Part shown: one piece after another, positions 19,736-27,791 of the stretch
Layout of the letters: every line of letters starts with the position of its first letter
How positions within the stretch are numbered: position 1 is the first letter of the stretch
From: Methylovorus glucosotrophus
GTDB taxonomy: Bacteria; Pseudomonadota; Gammaproteobacteria; Burkholderiales; Methylophilaceae
Direction of reading: 5' to 3'
Assembly (NCBI RefSeq): GCF_009858335.1
Contig: NZ_VMSE01000001.1
Span: 2,046,001 to 2,110,000 of the forward strand
DNA length: 64,000 nt
Program-made: the position numbers and the translations under genes
The notes under the pieces: model-generated
Databases searched by the model: none
Told to the model about the DNA's origin: nothing
The model's input: only the letters and a program-made list of their open reading frames with translations

Positions 19736-21587
19736 GGTCCACCTCCGCCACGGGTGTCTCCACGCCTTTGAACCTGGTGTCCAGTTCCATCATGAGCGTA
19801 TCCACCTGACGAATTTCCAGCTTGACGCGAGTACCCGGTGCCAGCTCCGGCAGGCTGTGCACCTTGGTGATATAGGGCAGGTTATCCAGCCGCACCAGAT
19901 TCTCGCGCCACACCGTGGCGCCGATTTCCTGGATGTTTTCCTGCACCAGATATTGCAGGCACCAGTAGCGCTCCATGCGCGTCTGGAATTCATTGTAAGC
20001 ATTGTAAGTCTGGTCAAAATTGCGCATGGCCGAGGCCAGCAGATCGCTGTTCGGCGGATACACCGGCAGCTCAGCGCGCAATACCGAGATCACCTGGCGC
20101 TGGTTGATCAGGTCCACCGCGCGACGCAGTGGCGAAGTGCTCCAGGCATATTGCCCGACGCCCAGGCCCTGATGCGGCTCCGCCTGCGTGGTCATGTAAA
20201 CCTTGCCGCCATTCTGCGCACGGTAAATGCCGGGAATGGCATGCTCTTTCAAGAGCAGACCCCATTGGCTGTTGGCTTCTATCATCAGCTCGGCCACCAG
20301 CTTGTCCATGGGCGAACCGCGACGGCGCGCCACGATCTGCACCTTGCCGTCGGTGACATAAAAGTTGTAATCGAGCTGTGGCGGCCGCGTCGGGTCGTAC
20401 TTGCCACGGGCTTTTTCCAGCGCTTCGGCCAGATTGAACAGGAACAGCAGGCGCGCCCAATAGGGATGCCCGCTATCTTCTGCCAGCGTGGCCTCGTTGA
20501 AGTAAGGCTCCAGCGCATCATGGCGCAGGTTTTCCACAATACGCACGCGCTCCACACGACTCTCGCGATGCACAATGCTGAAATCGGCCGCCACATCCAG
20601 ATACAGCGACAGCGCAGGCCGCTCATGGCCTGCATTCAGGCTAAAAGGCTCAATAGCCTCTTCCGGCAGCATGGTGATCTTGTTGCCCGGCATATAGACC
20701 GTAGACAAACGGTGCAGCGCGACCGCATCCAGCGGTGAGTCCGGCAGAATACCCAGCGCCGGGGCGGCAATATGAATGCCGACGCGTGTTAGGCCATTGC
20801 CCAGCGGCGTTACCGATAGGGCATCGTCGATTTCGGTGGTGGTGCTGTCATCAATACTGAAAGCTTCGACCTCGGCCAGCGGCAGGTCGTCGACCGGCGG
20901 CAAGGCGGCCACCGCATCAAATCCGGTGCCTTTGGGGAAATATTCGCGCAGAAAAGCGCCCAGGTGGTAATCGTGTATGGAAGCGATGGCACCCGCAGCC
21001 GCCAGCACTTGCACATGCCCGGTATGGGTTTCGGCCGCCGCCTGCTCCAGCGCTTTCCATTCCATGGAGTTTTTGTCGGGATCGTAAAACAGCATGTCCA
21101 GCTTGCTGCGGAACTCTTCGGGCAGCTCACCGGCCTTCAGTTGTTCGGCAAAGGTGGCAATTTTTTCGGCTTGCAGGCGCTTCTTTTCAATCGCGGCCAG
21201 CGCGGCATTCAGGGTATCGGCAGGCGCGGCCTTGTAGTGCCCTTTGCCCTTGCGATAAAAATACACCGGCGCGCTGTGCAGACGAATCGCCACCGCAGCC
21301 GATTGCACCGGCGTGGGTTTTTGTCCGTAGTAATCCTGCGCCAGCGCATCAAAGGCAAATTCGTCCTCGCCACAGCATTCCCACAAAAACGGGATATCCA
21401 GCTGCTCAGCCTCGGCATTGGCGGCTTCCATGAAACCGGACAGGGATTGCTCAAACTTCATGAGCACATTGGCAGACTTGATCTTGGAACGTTTGCCGGT
21501 CAGGGCCTCAACCTGCAAGGAACCCGGATTCTCGGTCATGATGGCGGCAACCTTGAAGCCTCCATCCTCTTCGTAAAATACATTCAT
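19728..21587 (-). CDS. RNase II/RNase R-family exoribonuclease
   Basis: A 619-residue protein with a central RNB catalytic domain. The acidic metal cluster is in FSIDDSTTTEIDDALSV, followed by RVGIHIAAPA, STVYMPGNKITMLPEE and the YAWSTSPLRRAVDLINQRQ motif near the end of the domain. The N-terminal region is divergent with no obvious CSD pair, and the C-terminal S1-like part is short (RVKLEIRQVDTLMMELD). It probably degrades RNA 3' to 5'. The start at 21587 (MNVFYEEDGG) was chosen; the frame runs on to 21719 into the divergent zur region. It is the first gene of the overlapping operon down to 17375. Confidence 0.85.
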   Translation of the reverse strand: MNVFYEEDGGFKVAAIMTENPGSLQVEALTGKRSKIKSANVLMKFEQSLSGFMEAANAEAEQLDIPFLWECCGEDEFAFDALAQDYYGQKPTPVQSAAVAIRLHSAPVYFYRKGKGHYKAAPADTLNAALAAIEKKRLQAEKIATFAEQLKAGELPEEFRSKLDMLFYDPDKNSMEWKALEQAAAETHTGHVQVLAAAGAIASIHDYHLGAFLREYFPKGTGFDAVAALPPVDDLPLAEVEAFSIDDSTTTEIDDALSVTPLGNGLTRVGIHIAAPALGILPDSPLDAVALHRLSTVYMPGNKITMLPEEAIEPFSLNAGHERPALSLYLDVAADFSIVHRESRVERVRIVENLRHDALEPYFNEATLAEDSGHPYWARLLFLFNLAEALEKARGKYDPTRPPQLDYNFYVTDGKVQIVARRRGSPMDKLVAELMIEANSQWGLLLKEHAIPGIYRAQNGGKVYMTTQAEPHQGLGVGQYAWSTSPLRRAVDLINQRQVISVLRAELPVYPPNSDLLASAMRNFDQTYNAYNEFQTRMERYWCLQYLVQENIQEIGATVWRENLVRLDNLPYITKVHSLPELAPGTRVKLEIRQVDTLMMELDTRFKGVETPVAEVDHV

Positions 21588-21680
21588 GCGTGTTTGATTC
21601 TTTTTCCGCCCTTGTGGGCATGTGGTTGACGTTTCCGGCGTTATCTCTGACACTTGAAAGCTGACAACCTTTTCAAGCCT

Positions 21681-22100
21681 ATGGAAAACGCAGAACAATT
21701 GATTCGGGACGCCGGACAACGTCCCACGCCTTCACGTATTGCCGTACTCAATGTACTGGCGGGCGCTCAGCACGCCCTCACCCATCCTGAAATCCTGCAG
21801 GCCCTGGGCAGCGAAGCATCGTTTGACCGGGTCACTCTTTACCGCGTTCTGGACTGGCTGCTGGAGCATGGTCTGGCGCACGCTATTATGGGGCATGACC
21901 GGGCTCGCCGCTTCCAGCACACGCAAAAAAATACGCTGCATCAGCATGCTCACTTCAAATGCACCTCGTGCGGCAAGGTGTTTTGCCTGGAAGGCGTGCA
22001 TGCCAGATTGCCTGCGCAGATACCCGAGCATTTTACCGTCGATTCCATCGAACTCAACATTAAAGGCTGTTGCGCCGACTGCCAGCGCGCGCAGGCCTGA
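21681..22100 (+). CDS. zur: Fur-family regulator, Zur type
   Basis: A 139-residue Fur-superfamily repressor. The N-terminal winged helix contains TPSRIAVLNVLAG and the recognition segment SFDRVTLYRVLDWLLEHG. The C-terminal dimer domain has the metal-site HQHAHFKCTSCGK and the structural zinc pair GCCADC. The zinc-uptake type (Zur) is preferred over Fur because the next genes are a two-cysteine DksA paralogue and CobW GTPases, typical Zur targets. The start at 21681 gives the normal family length; an upstream in-frame TTG lies at 21654. It is divergent from the RNase gene. Confidence 0.8.
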   Translation: MENAEQLIRDAGQRPTPSRIAVLNVLAGAQHALTHPEILQALGSEASFDRVTLYRVLDWLLEHGLAHAIMGHDRARRFQHTQKNTLHQHAHFKCTSCGKVFCLEGVHARLPAQIPEHFTVDSIELNIKGCCADCQRAQA

Positions 22101-22200
22101 GTCTCAAACCCCTGCCACTCATCCGTGGCAGCCAGTCTCACCTTCCAGCCCCTGTCTTTAACACGGCATCATTTTCATTACCTGCAACACCACCTTCATA

Positions 22201-22219
22201 AATGCAACTAGGTTGCATT
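22201..22219. promoter_or_regulatory. Candidate Zur operator 1
   Basis: A perfect 8+3+8 inverted repeat, AATGCAAC-TAG-GTTGCATT. It overlaps the -35 element of the predicted dksA2 promoter, so binding would block RNA polymerase. It shares the core GCAAC-N3-GTTGC with the second site 48 bp downstream. Assignment to Zur is inferred from gene context. Confidence 0.65.
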
Positions 22220-22241
22220 TTTTAACACCAGGCATTAGCAT
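22213..22241 (+). promoter_or_regulatory. Candidate promoter of the dksA2-cobW unit
   Basis: TTGCAT (22213-22218), a 17-base spacer and TAGCAT (22236-22241) make a plausible sigma70 promoter with a start near 22248. It lies between and partly under the two dyads. Confidence 0.45.
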
Positions 22242-22251
22242 GCACGGAATC

Positions 22252-22264
22252 GCAACATTGTTGC
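22252..22264. promoter_or_regulatory. Candidate Zur operator 2
   Basis: The inverted repeat GCAAC-ATT-GTTGC (5+3+5) has the same core and spacing as operator 1. It sits just past the predicted transcription start, 28 bases before the dksA2 ATG. Confidence 0.6.
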
Positions 22265-22291
22265 AAAAATAATCAGTCCCTGCTGACCCAC

Positions 22292-22705
22292 ATGCCACAA
22301 GACCTGACCCCACAACAGCTACTCGCCATGCCCGCCACCGACTACATGAACGGTAAGCAACTGGCGTACTTTGCACATCTGCTGCAAAGCCTCAAGGCCG
22401 AAATCAGCGATAACGCCGCGCATACCGGCGAGCACCTGCGCGAAACCGAAGATGCCGCCGACCCGGCCGACCGCGCCACCCAGGAAGAAGTGCGCACGTT
22501 GGAGCTGCGGGCGCGCGATCGCGAGCGCAAATTGCTGAAAAAGGTCAATGCCGCGCTGCGCCGGATTGAAGAAGGCAGCTATGGCTACTGCGAAGAAACC
22601 GGCGAAGCCATCGGCCTGGCACGCCTGCTGGCCCGCCCCACCGCCACACTGTGCGTGGAAGCCCAGGAAAGACACGAACGCCGTGAACGCCAGTTCGGGC
22701 ACTGA
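22292..22705 (+). CDS. dksA2: DksA paralogue with a two-cysteine zinc-finger remnant (DksA2-like)
   Basis: A 137-residue DksA/TraR protein that binds the RNA polymerase secondary channel and works with ppGpp. The coiled-coil tip residues Asp57, Asp60 and Ala62 (DPADRA) are conserved. The zinc finger keeps only two of four cysteines: Cys100, Thr103, Cys121, Ala124 in the CxxC-x17-CxxC frame. The same C-T-C-A pattern is known in Pseudomonas DksA2, which works without zinc and is made under zinc starvation. Two dyad operators lie upstream and a CobW gene follows 42 bases downstream. Zinc-limitation control is a strong inference. Confidence 0.85.
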   Translation: MPQDLTPQQLLAMPATDYMNGKQLAYFAHLLQSLKAEISDNAAHTGEHLRETEDAADPADRATQEEVRTLELRARDRERKLLKKVNAALRRIEEGSYGYCEETGEAIGLARLLARPTATLCVEAQERHERRERQFGH

Positions 22706-22747
22706 GCGCCACCGACACCAGCCACATTCTCTAGCGAAGGACATCCC

Positions 22748-23965
22748 ATGAAAAAACTCCCTGTCACCGTGCTCTCCGGCTTTCTCGGCGCCGGCAAAAC
22801 CACGCTGCTCAACCATATTCTCAATAATCGCGAAGGTCGCCGCGTCGCGGTCATCGTCAACGACATGTCCGAAGTCAACATTGACGCGCGCCTGGTACGT
22901 GAAGGCGGCGCGGCACTATCGCGCGCCGAAGAAAAGCTGGTGGAGATGAGCAATGGCTGCATCTGCTGCACACTGCGCGAAGACCTGCTGGTGGAAATCC
23001 GCCGCCTGGCCGCCGAGGGCCGTTTTGATTATCTGCTGATCGAATCCACCGGCATCTCGGAACCACTGCCGGTGGCCGAGACGTTTACCTTCCGCGATGA
23101 AAATGATGTCGGCCTGTCGGATGTCTCGCACCTGGACACCATGGTCACCGTGGTCGATGGCTACCATTTCCTGCGCGACTACAGCTCGCGTGACTTTCTG
23201 GCAGATCGTGGCGAAACCATGGGCGAAGAAGACACGCGCACCGTGGTCGACCTGCTGGTCGAGCAGGTGGAATTCTGTGATGTGATCGTCCTCAACAAGA
23301 CTGACCTCATGACGCCTGCCGAGATCGGCCAGCTGGAAGGCATACTCAAGACACTGAATCCGCGTGCCGACATCGTGCACAGCAGTTTCGGCAAGGTGCC
23401 GCTGGACCGCGTGCTGAATACCGGTCGCTTTGACTTTGAAGCGGCGCAGGATGCCCCTGGCTGGCTGAAGGAGCTGCGCGGCGAACACGTGTCTGAAACC
23501 GAGGAATATGGCATCCGCAGCTTTGTCTACCGGGCGCGCAAACCGTTTCATCCGGAGCGTCTGTGGGCATGGCTGGGGCAGGAATGGCCAGGCGTGGTCA
23601 GGTCCAAAGGCCATTTCTGGCTGGCCAGCCGTCCTGATTTCTGCGCCAACTGGTCACAAGCGGGCGCCATCTCGCGCAATGAACTGGCGGGCATGTGGTG
23701 GGCGGCTACCCCTTCTGACTATTGGCCGCAGGACGAAGAATCCCTCGCCATGATCAAGCAACGCTGGCTGGAACCCTGGGGCGACCGCCAGCAGGAACTG
23801 GTGCTGATAGGCATGAACATGGACAAATCCGCTATTCGGGCTGGGTTTGATGCCTGCCTGCTAAGCGATGAGGAAATGGCCAGCGGCGTATCCGGCTGGC
23901 GCAAACTGCCCGACCCCTTCCCGGCGTGGCATGCGGCGCATGAAGAAGAGCAAGACGCGGCATGA
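22748..23965 (+). CDS. CobW/COG0523 GTPase, ZigA-like zinc metallochaperone
   Basis: A 405-residue G3E GTPase. It has Walker [17 protein letters not shown], the metal-binding CxCC motif in [13 protein letters not shown], Walker [12 protein letters not shown] and the guanine motif NKTDL, with a CobW_C domain in the second half. The long form with this arrangement and its place behind dksA2 match ZigA, which delivers zinc to client enzymes when the metal is scarce. It shares the operator-flanked promoter with dksA2. An ATG with weak AAGGA nearby starts the gene. Confidence 0.85.
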   Translation: MKKLPVTVLSGFLGAGKTTLLNHILNNREGRRVAVIVNDMSEVNIDARLVREGGAALSRAEEKLVEMSNGCICCTLREDLLVEIRRLAAEGRFDYLLIESTGISEPLPVAETFTFRDENDVGLSDVSHLDTMVTVVDGYHFLRDYSSRDFLADRGETMGEEDTRTVVDLLVEQVEFCDVIVLNKTDLMTPAEIGQLEGILKTLNPRADIVHSSFGKVPLDRVLNTGRFDFEAAQDAPGWLKELRGEHVSETEEYGIRSFVYRARKPFHPERLWAWLGQEWPGVVRSKGHFWLASRPDFCANWSQAGAISRNELAGMWWAATPSDYWPQDEESLAMIKQRWLEPWGDRQQELVLIGMNMDKSAIRAGFDACLLSDEEMASGVSGWRKLPDPFPAWHAAHEEEQDAA

Positions 23966-24114
23966 GCGGTTTTCCAAGCTGAAGAATCTGCGGCTACAAT
24001 AGAACTTGAGCGATGTAGCCGGGTCAGGCCAGAGTCTGGTCTGGCGCATTCCTGGCAACGACACATCACCAACCTTTTAAACTCTGCCTTTTGGCCCCAA
24101 GCAACAGGTTATCC

Positions 24115-25137
24115 ATGAGCCACGATCCTCGCATTCCCGTCACCCTGCTCACCGGCTTTCTCGGTAGCGGCAAAACCACGCTGCTGAACAAGCTGCTCAA
24201 CAACCCCGGCATGAAAGATACGGCGGTGGTGATCAATGAGCTGGGCGAGGCCGGGCTGGACCACATACTGGCCCGCACCGTGGAAAGCGAGCATGTCGCC
24301 GACAACACCGTGTTACTTAGCTCGGGCTGCCTGTGTTGCACGCTGACCAATGAGCTGGCCGATACCCTGCGCGATCTGTTCTTCAAGCGCGCGTTATCGG
24401 CGATTCCCGAATTCAAACGCCTGGTGATCGAAACCACCGGCATGGCCGATCCCGGCCCCATCCTCGCCAACCTGATGAACGAACCGGTAATCAGCTCGAC
24501 TTACAGACTCGATGCCGTGGTGGTCACTATCGACAGTCAATATGGCATTCAGCAGATTGAAAAGCATGGCGAAGCACGCAAGCAGGCCGCCGTGGCCGAT
24601 GTGCTGCTGCTGACCAAGTCAGACCTGGCCACGCCCGAACAGCAGGAGGCGCTGGCGGCGACACTCACGGATCTCAATCCTGGCGCCACGCAACACATGA
24701 TCCGCCATGGCGAGATTGAGCCCGAACACCTGATTGATGTGGGCTTGTTCAGTCAGGATGGCAAGCAGGCGCAACCACAACGCTGGTTGCGCGCCCCCAC
24801 CCGCTCCAAGGCGGGCCGCGGCACGTTGCCCAAGGCCGTGCACGATGACGAGATTGTCAGCTTCACCGTCACCCTGCCCAAGCCGCTGACCTGGGATCAA
24901 CTGGAGCCGGTGCTGAAATGGCTGTGCGCGACCTTTGGCGAGCAATTGCTGCGACTCAAGGGCATTATCCACGCCGAAGACCAGCCTGCGCCGATTGCCG
25001 TGCATGCCGTGCAACATACCCTCTACCCCCCCACCCTGCTGGAAGGCTGGGATGAAGACGAGCCGCTAACGCGTATTGTCTTTATTGGCAAAGGCGTCGA
25101 CGAGTTGCGCGTGCGCGATGCGCTGATGCAGCTCTAG
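24115..25137 (+). CDS. Second CobW/COG0523 GTPase (YjiA/YeiR-like)
   Basis: A 340-residue G3E GTPase with Walker A TGFLGSGKTTLLNKLL, metal motif SGCLCCTLTNEL, Walker B VIETTGMADPGP, NKxD-like TKSDL and a C-terminal CobW_C domain. The start at 24115 gives the normal N-terminus; the frame begins at 24091. It lies 149 bases after the ZigA-like gene on the same strand, and no GCAAC-N3-GTTGC dyad was seen in the gap, so it may have its own promoter. The metal is probably zinc by context. Confidence 0.82.
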   Translation: MSHDPRIPVTLLTGFLGSGKTTLLNKLLNNPGMKDTAVVINELGEAGLDHILARTVESEHVADNTVLLSSGCLCCTLTNELADTLRDLFFKRALSAIPEFKRLVIETTGMADPGPILANLMNEPVISSTYRLDAVVVTIDSQYGIQQIEKHGEARKQAAVADVLLLTKSDLATPEQQEALAATLTDLNPGATQHMIRHGEIEPEHLIDVGLFSQDGKQAQPQRWLRAPTRSKAGRGTLPKAVHDDEIVSFTVTLPKPLTWDQLEPVLKWLCATFGEQLLRLKGIIHAEDQPAPIAVHAVQHTLYPPTLLEGWDEDEPLTRIVFIGKGVDELRVRDALMQL

Positions 25138-25440
25138 GAGCGCTGCGCAGAAAATATGCCGGAAAATATGGTTGCCCAGGCGTTGATTTCGTCTGGGCTG
25201 CTTAGGTATATCCAGAGCGCCAGAAATACAGGTACGAAAACGCGCGATTTTGCCCCCGGCAGCCCCCAGAAAATGCATGCGCCAATATGACATTTTTATG
25301 AACGTTCGGCCGCCAAGCCGCTCCAATCCGCATATTCGATTCCACACGGACAAAGCTTTACTGCTCAAAGGCTTGTCACGTCACGAAAACGTGCTATATT
25401 CCGCTCCTTTCGCCATTTCGGGCAGCCTTCGGAGGCCTAT
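25138..25440. other. Intergenic region upstream of the decarboxylase gene
   Basis: 303 bases with no supportable gene. It contains two GAAAATATG direct repeats near 25149-25172 and a CACGT/ACGTG inverted repeat near 25377-25393. The promoter of the following gene is annotated separately. Confidence 0.5.
25373..25400 (+). promoter_or_regulatory. Candidate sigma70 promoter of the decarboxylase gene
   Basis: TTGTCA (25373-25378), a 16-base spacer and TATATT (25395-25400). The spacer holds a CACGT/ACGTG inverted repeat that could be an operator. The 5' leader is about 35 bases, with GGAGG before the ATG. Confidence 0.55.
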
Positions 25441-27681
25441 ATGAAGTTCAGATTTCCTGTCGTCATCATTGATGAAGACTTTCGCTCGGAGAACTCCTCC
25501 GGTCTCGGCATACGCGTGCTGGCCAAAGCCATCGAAGAAGAAGGCTTTGAAGTGCTGGGCGTGACCAGTTATGGTGACCTGACCTCCTTTGCGCAACAGC
25601 AAAGTCGCGCCTCGGCCTTCATCCTGTCGATTGACGATGAAGAGTTTGTCGAAGAGAAGCCCGAAGCGCTGGATAACCTGCGCAAATTCGTCGACGAAAT
25701 CCGCTACCGCAATGAGGAAATCCCGATTTTCCTGCATGGTGAAACCCGCACCAGCCGCCATATCCCGAATGAGATCCTGCGCGAACTGAACGGCTTCATC
25801 CACATGTTTGAAGATACGCCGGAATTCGTGGCCCGCTACATCGTGCGTGAAGCGCGTACCTATCTGGACAGCCTGCCGCCGCCGTTCTTCCGCGCGCTGA
25901 CCCATTACGCAGCCGATGGCTCCTATTCCTGGCACTGCCCCGGCCACTCCGGTGGCGTGGCCTTCCTGAAATCCCCCGTCGGCCAGATGTTCCACCAGTT
26001 TTTTGGTGAAAACATGCTGCGCGCTGACGTCTGCAACGCCGTGGACGAACTGGGCCAGCTGCTGGACCATACCGGCCCGGTGGCTGCTTCCGAGCGCAAT
26101 GCAGCACGCATTTTCAACTGCGACCATTTGTATTTCGTGACCAATGGCACCTCGACCTCGAACAAGATCGTGTGGAATTCCACCGTCGCCCCGGGCGATA
26201 TCGTGGTGGTGGACCGCAATTGCCACAAGTCGGTGCTGCACTCCATCATCATGACCGGCGCCGTGCCGGTGTTCCTGATGCCAACGCGCAATCACTTCGG
26301 CATTATCGGGCCGATTCCCAAAGAAGAATTCGCCTGGGAAAACATCCAGAAGAAGATTGAAGCCAATCCGTTTGCCACCGACAAAAATGCCAAGCCACGG
26401 GTACTGACGATTACGCAGTCTACCTACGACGGCGTGCTCTACAACGTGGAAGAAATCAAGGAAATGCTGGATGGCAAGATCGACACCCTGCATTTTGATG
26501 AAGCCTGGCTGCCACACGCCACCTTCCATGACTTTTACGGTGACTACCACGCCATTGGCGCTGACCGCCCGCGCTGCAAAGACTCAATGGTGTTCTCCAC
26601 CCAGTCCACGCACAAGCTGCTGGCCGGCCTGAGCCAGGCATCGCAGATTCTGGTGCAGGATGCAGAAGACAACCGCCTGGACCGCGATGTATTCAATGAA
26701 GCCTATCTGATGCACACCTCCACCAGCCCGCAATATTCGATTATTGCCAGCTGCGATGTAGCTGCCGCCATGATGGAAGCCCCGGGCGGCAAAGCCCTGG
26801 TGGAAGAATCCATCATGGAAGCCCTGGATTTCCGCCGCGCCATGCGCAAGGTAGACGAAGAATGGGGCAGCGACTGGTGGTTCAAGGTCTGGGGCCCGGA
26901 CGACTTGTCCGAAGAAGGCATTGAAGAGCGCGAAGCCTGGATGCTGAAAGCCGGCGAACGCTGGCACGGCTTCGGCAATCTGGCCGAAGGCTTCAACATG
27001 CTGGATCCGATCAAGGCCACTATCATCACGCCTGGGCTGGATGTGGATGGCTCGTTCTCGGACGAGTTTGGCATCCCCGCCGCCATCGTCACCAAGTATT
27101 TGGCCGAGCACGGCGTTATCGTGGAAAAGACCGGTCTTTATTCGTTCTTCATCATGTTCACCATCGGCATTACCAAGGGCCGTTGGAACACCATGGTCGC
27201 CGCCTTGCAGCAGTTCAAGGATGATTACGACAAGAACCAGCCGCTGTGGAAAGTGCTGCCGGAGTTTGTTGCCAAGCAGCCCCGCTATGAGCGCATTGGC
27301 CTCAAGGATTTGTGTACGCAGATTCACGAAGTGTATCGCGCCAACGACGTGGCACGTCTGACCACCGAAATGTATCTGTCCAACATGATTCCAGCCATGA
27401 AGCCGACCGATGCATTTGCGCGCATGGCGCACCGCAAGATTGACCGCGTGCAGATTGACGAACTGGAAGGTCGCATCACTGCCGTGCTGCTGACGCCTTA
27501 CCCGCCTGGCATTCCATTGCTGATTCCGGGTGAGCAGTTCAATGCGATCATCGTGAATTACCTGCGCTTTGCCCGCGATTTCAATGAGCGCTTCCCTGGC
27601 TTTGAAACCGATGTGCATGGCCTGGTAAAACAAGTGGTGGATGGCAAAGCGTATTACTACGTGGATTGCGTGGCGGCTTAA
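25441..27681 (+). CDS. Orn/Lys/Arg decarboxylase, fold-III AAT type
   Basis: A 746-residue PLP-dependent amino-acid decarboxylase of the LdcI/AdiA/SpeC family. The N-terminal wing domain (about residues 1-130) is receiver-like, the PLP-binding domain contains HCPGHSGG, FVTNGTSTSNK, LHFDEAW and the cofactor lysine in STQSTHKLLAG, and the C-terminal domain follows. It makes cadaverine, agmatine or putrescine; sequence inspection cannot fix the substrate. GGAGG lies six bases before the ATG and a strong double terminator follows, so it is monocistronic. It may feed polyamine synthesis. Confidence 0.87.
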   Translation: MKFRFPVVIIDEDFRSENSSGLGIRVLAKAIEEEGFEVLGVTSYGDLTSFAQQQSRASAFILSIDDEEFVEEKPEALDNLRKFVDEIRYRNEEIPIFLHGETRTSRHIPNEILRELNGFIHMFEDTPEFVARYIVREARTYLDSLPPPFFRALTHYAADGSYSWHCPGHSGGVAFLKSPVGQMFHQFFGENMLRADVCNAVDELGQLLDHTGPVAASERNAARIFNCDHLYFVTNGTSTSNKIVWNSTVAPGDIVVVDRNCHKSVLHSIIMTGAVPVFLMPTRNHFGIIGPIPKEEFAWENIQKKIEANPFATDKNAKPRVLTITQSTYDGVLYNVEEIKEMLDGKIDTLHFDEAWLPHATFHDFYGDYHAIGADRPRCKDSMVFSTQSTHKLLAGLSQASQILVQDAEDNRLDRDVFNEAYLMHTSTSPQYSIIASCDVAAAMMEAPGGKALVEESIMEALDFRRAMRKVDEEWGSDWWFKVWGPDDLSEEGIEEREAWMLKAGERWHGFGNLAEGFNMLDPIKATIITPGLDVDGSFSDEFGIPAAIVTKYLAEHGVIVEKTGLYSFFIMFTIGITKGRWNTMVAALQQFKDDYDKNQPLWKVLPEFVAKQPRYERIGLKDLCTQIHEVYRANDVARLTTEMYLSNMIPAMKPTDAFARMAHRKIDRVQIDELEGRITAVLLTPYPPGIPLLIPGEQFNAIIVNYLRFARDFNERFPGFETDVHGLVKQVVDGKAYYYVDCVAA

Positions 27682-27690
27682 AACCATGAC

Positions 27691-27713
27691 GCGCTGATCT
27701 TTCGGGTCAGCGC
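27691..27713 (+). terminator. Hairpin after the decarboxylase gene
   Basis: GCGCTGA/TCAGCGC stem with a nine-base loop, ten bases after the stop and without a T tract. It precedes the proper terminator and may stabilise the 3' end. Confidence 0.5.
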
Positions 27714-27731
27714 GCTACATGCGCCTATCTG

Positions 27732-27757
27732 AAAACGCCTGCTAGCAGGCGTTTTTC
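27732..27757. terminator. Bidirectional terminator between decarboxylase and TPR gene
   Basis: A perfect 24-base palindrome, arms AAAACGCCTGCT/AGCAGGCGTTTT, continues into more T residues. It separates the convergent decarboxylase and TPR-protein genes. Confidence 0.85.
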
Positions 27758-27791
27758 TTGAGACTTACCGGTTCATCGCGGCCGCCTTCGA

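Noticed and set aside
22158..22376. A small minus-strand frame across the zur-dksA2 gap
   Set aside because: It overlaps both dyad operators and the dksA2 start and has no start signal.
24025..24052. A GCCAGA/TCTGGC hairpin between the two CobW genes as a terminator
   Set aside because: The stem is only six pairs and no T tract follows, so it is not listed as a terminator.
25381..27687. Minus-strand open frames of 389 and 367 codons opposite the decarboxylase gene
   Set aside because: The plus strand encodes a full-length PLP decarboxylase with promoter, ribosome binding site and terminator; the antisense frames have no support.
27691..27757. tRNA- or riboswitch-like folding after the decarboxylase gene
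   Set aside because: The two hairpins are explained as a 3'-end stabiliser and a T-tract terminator; no cloverleaf or conserved riboswitch core is present.
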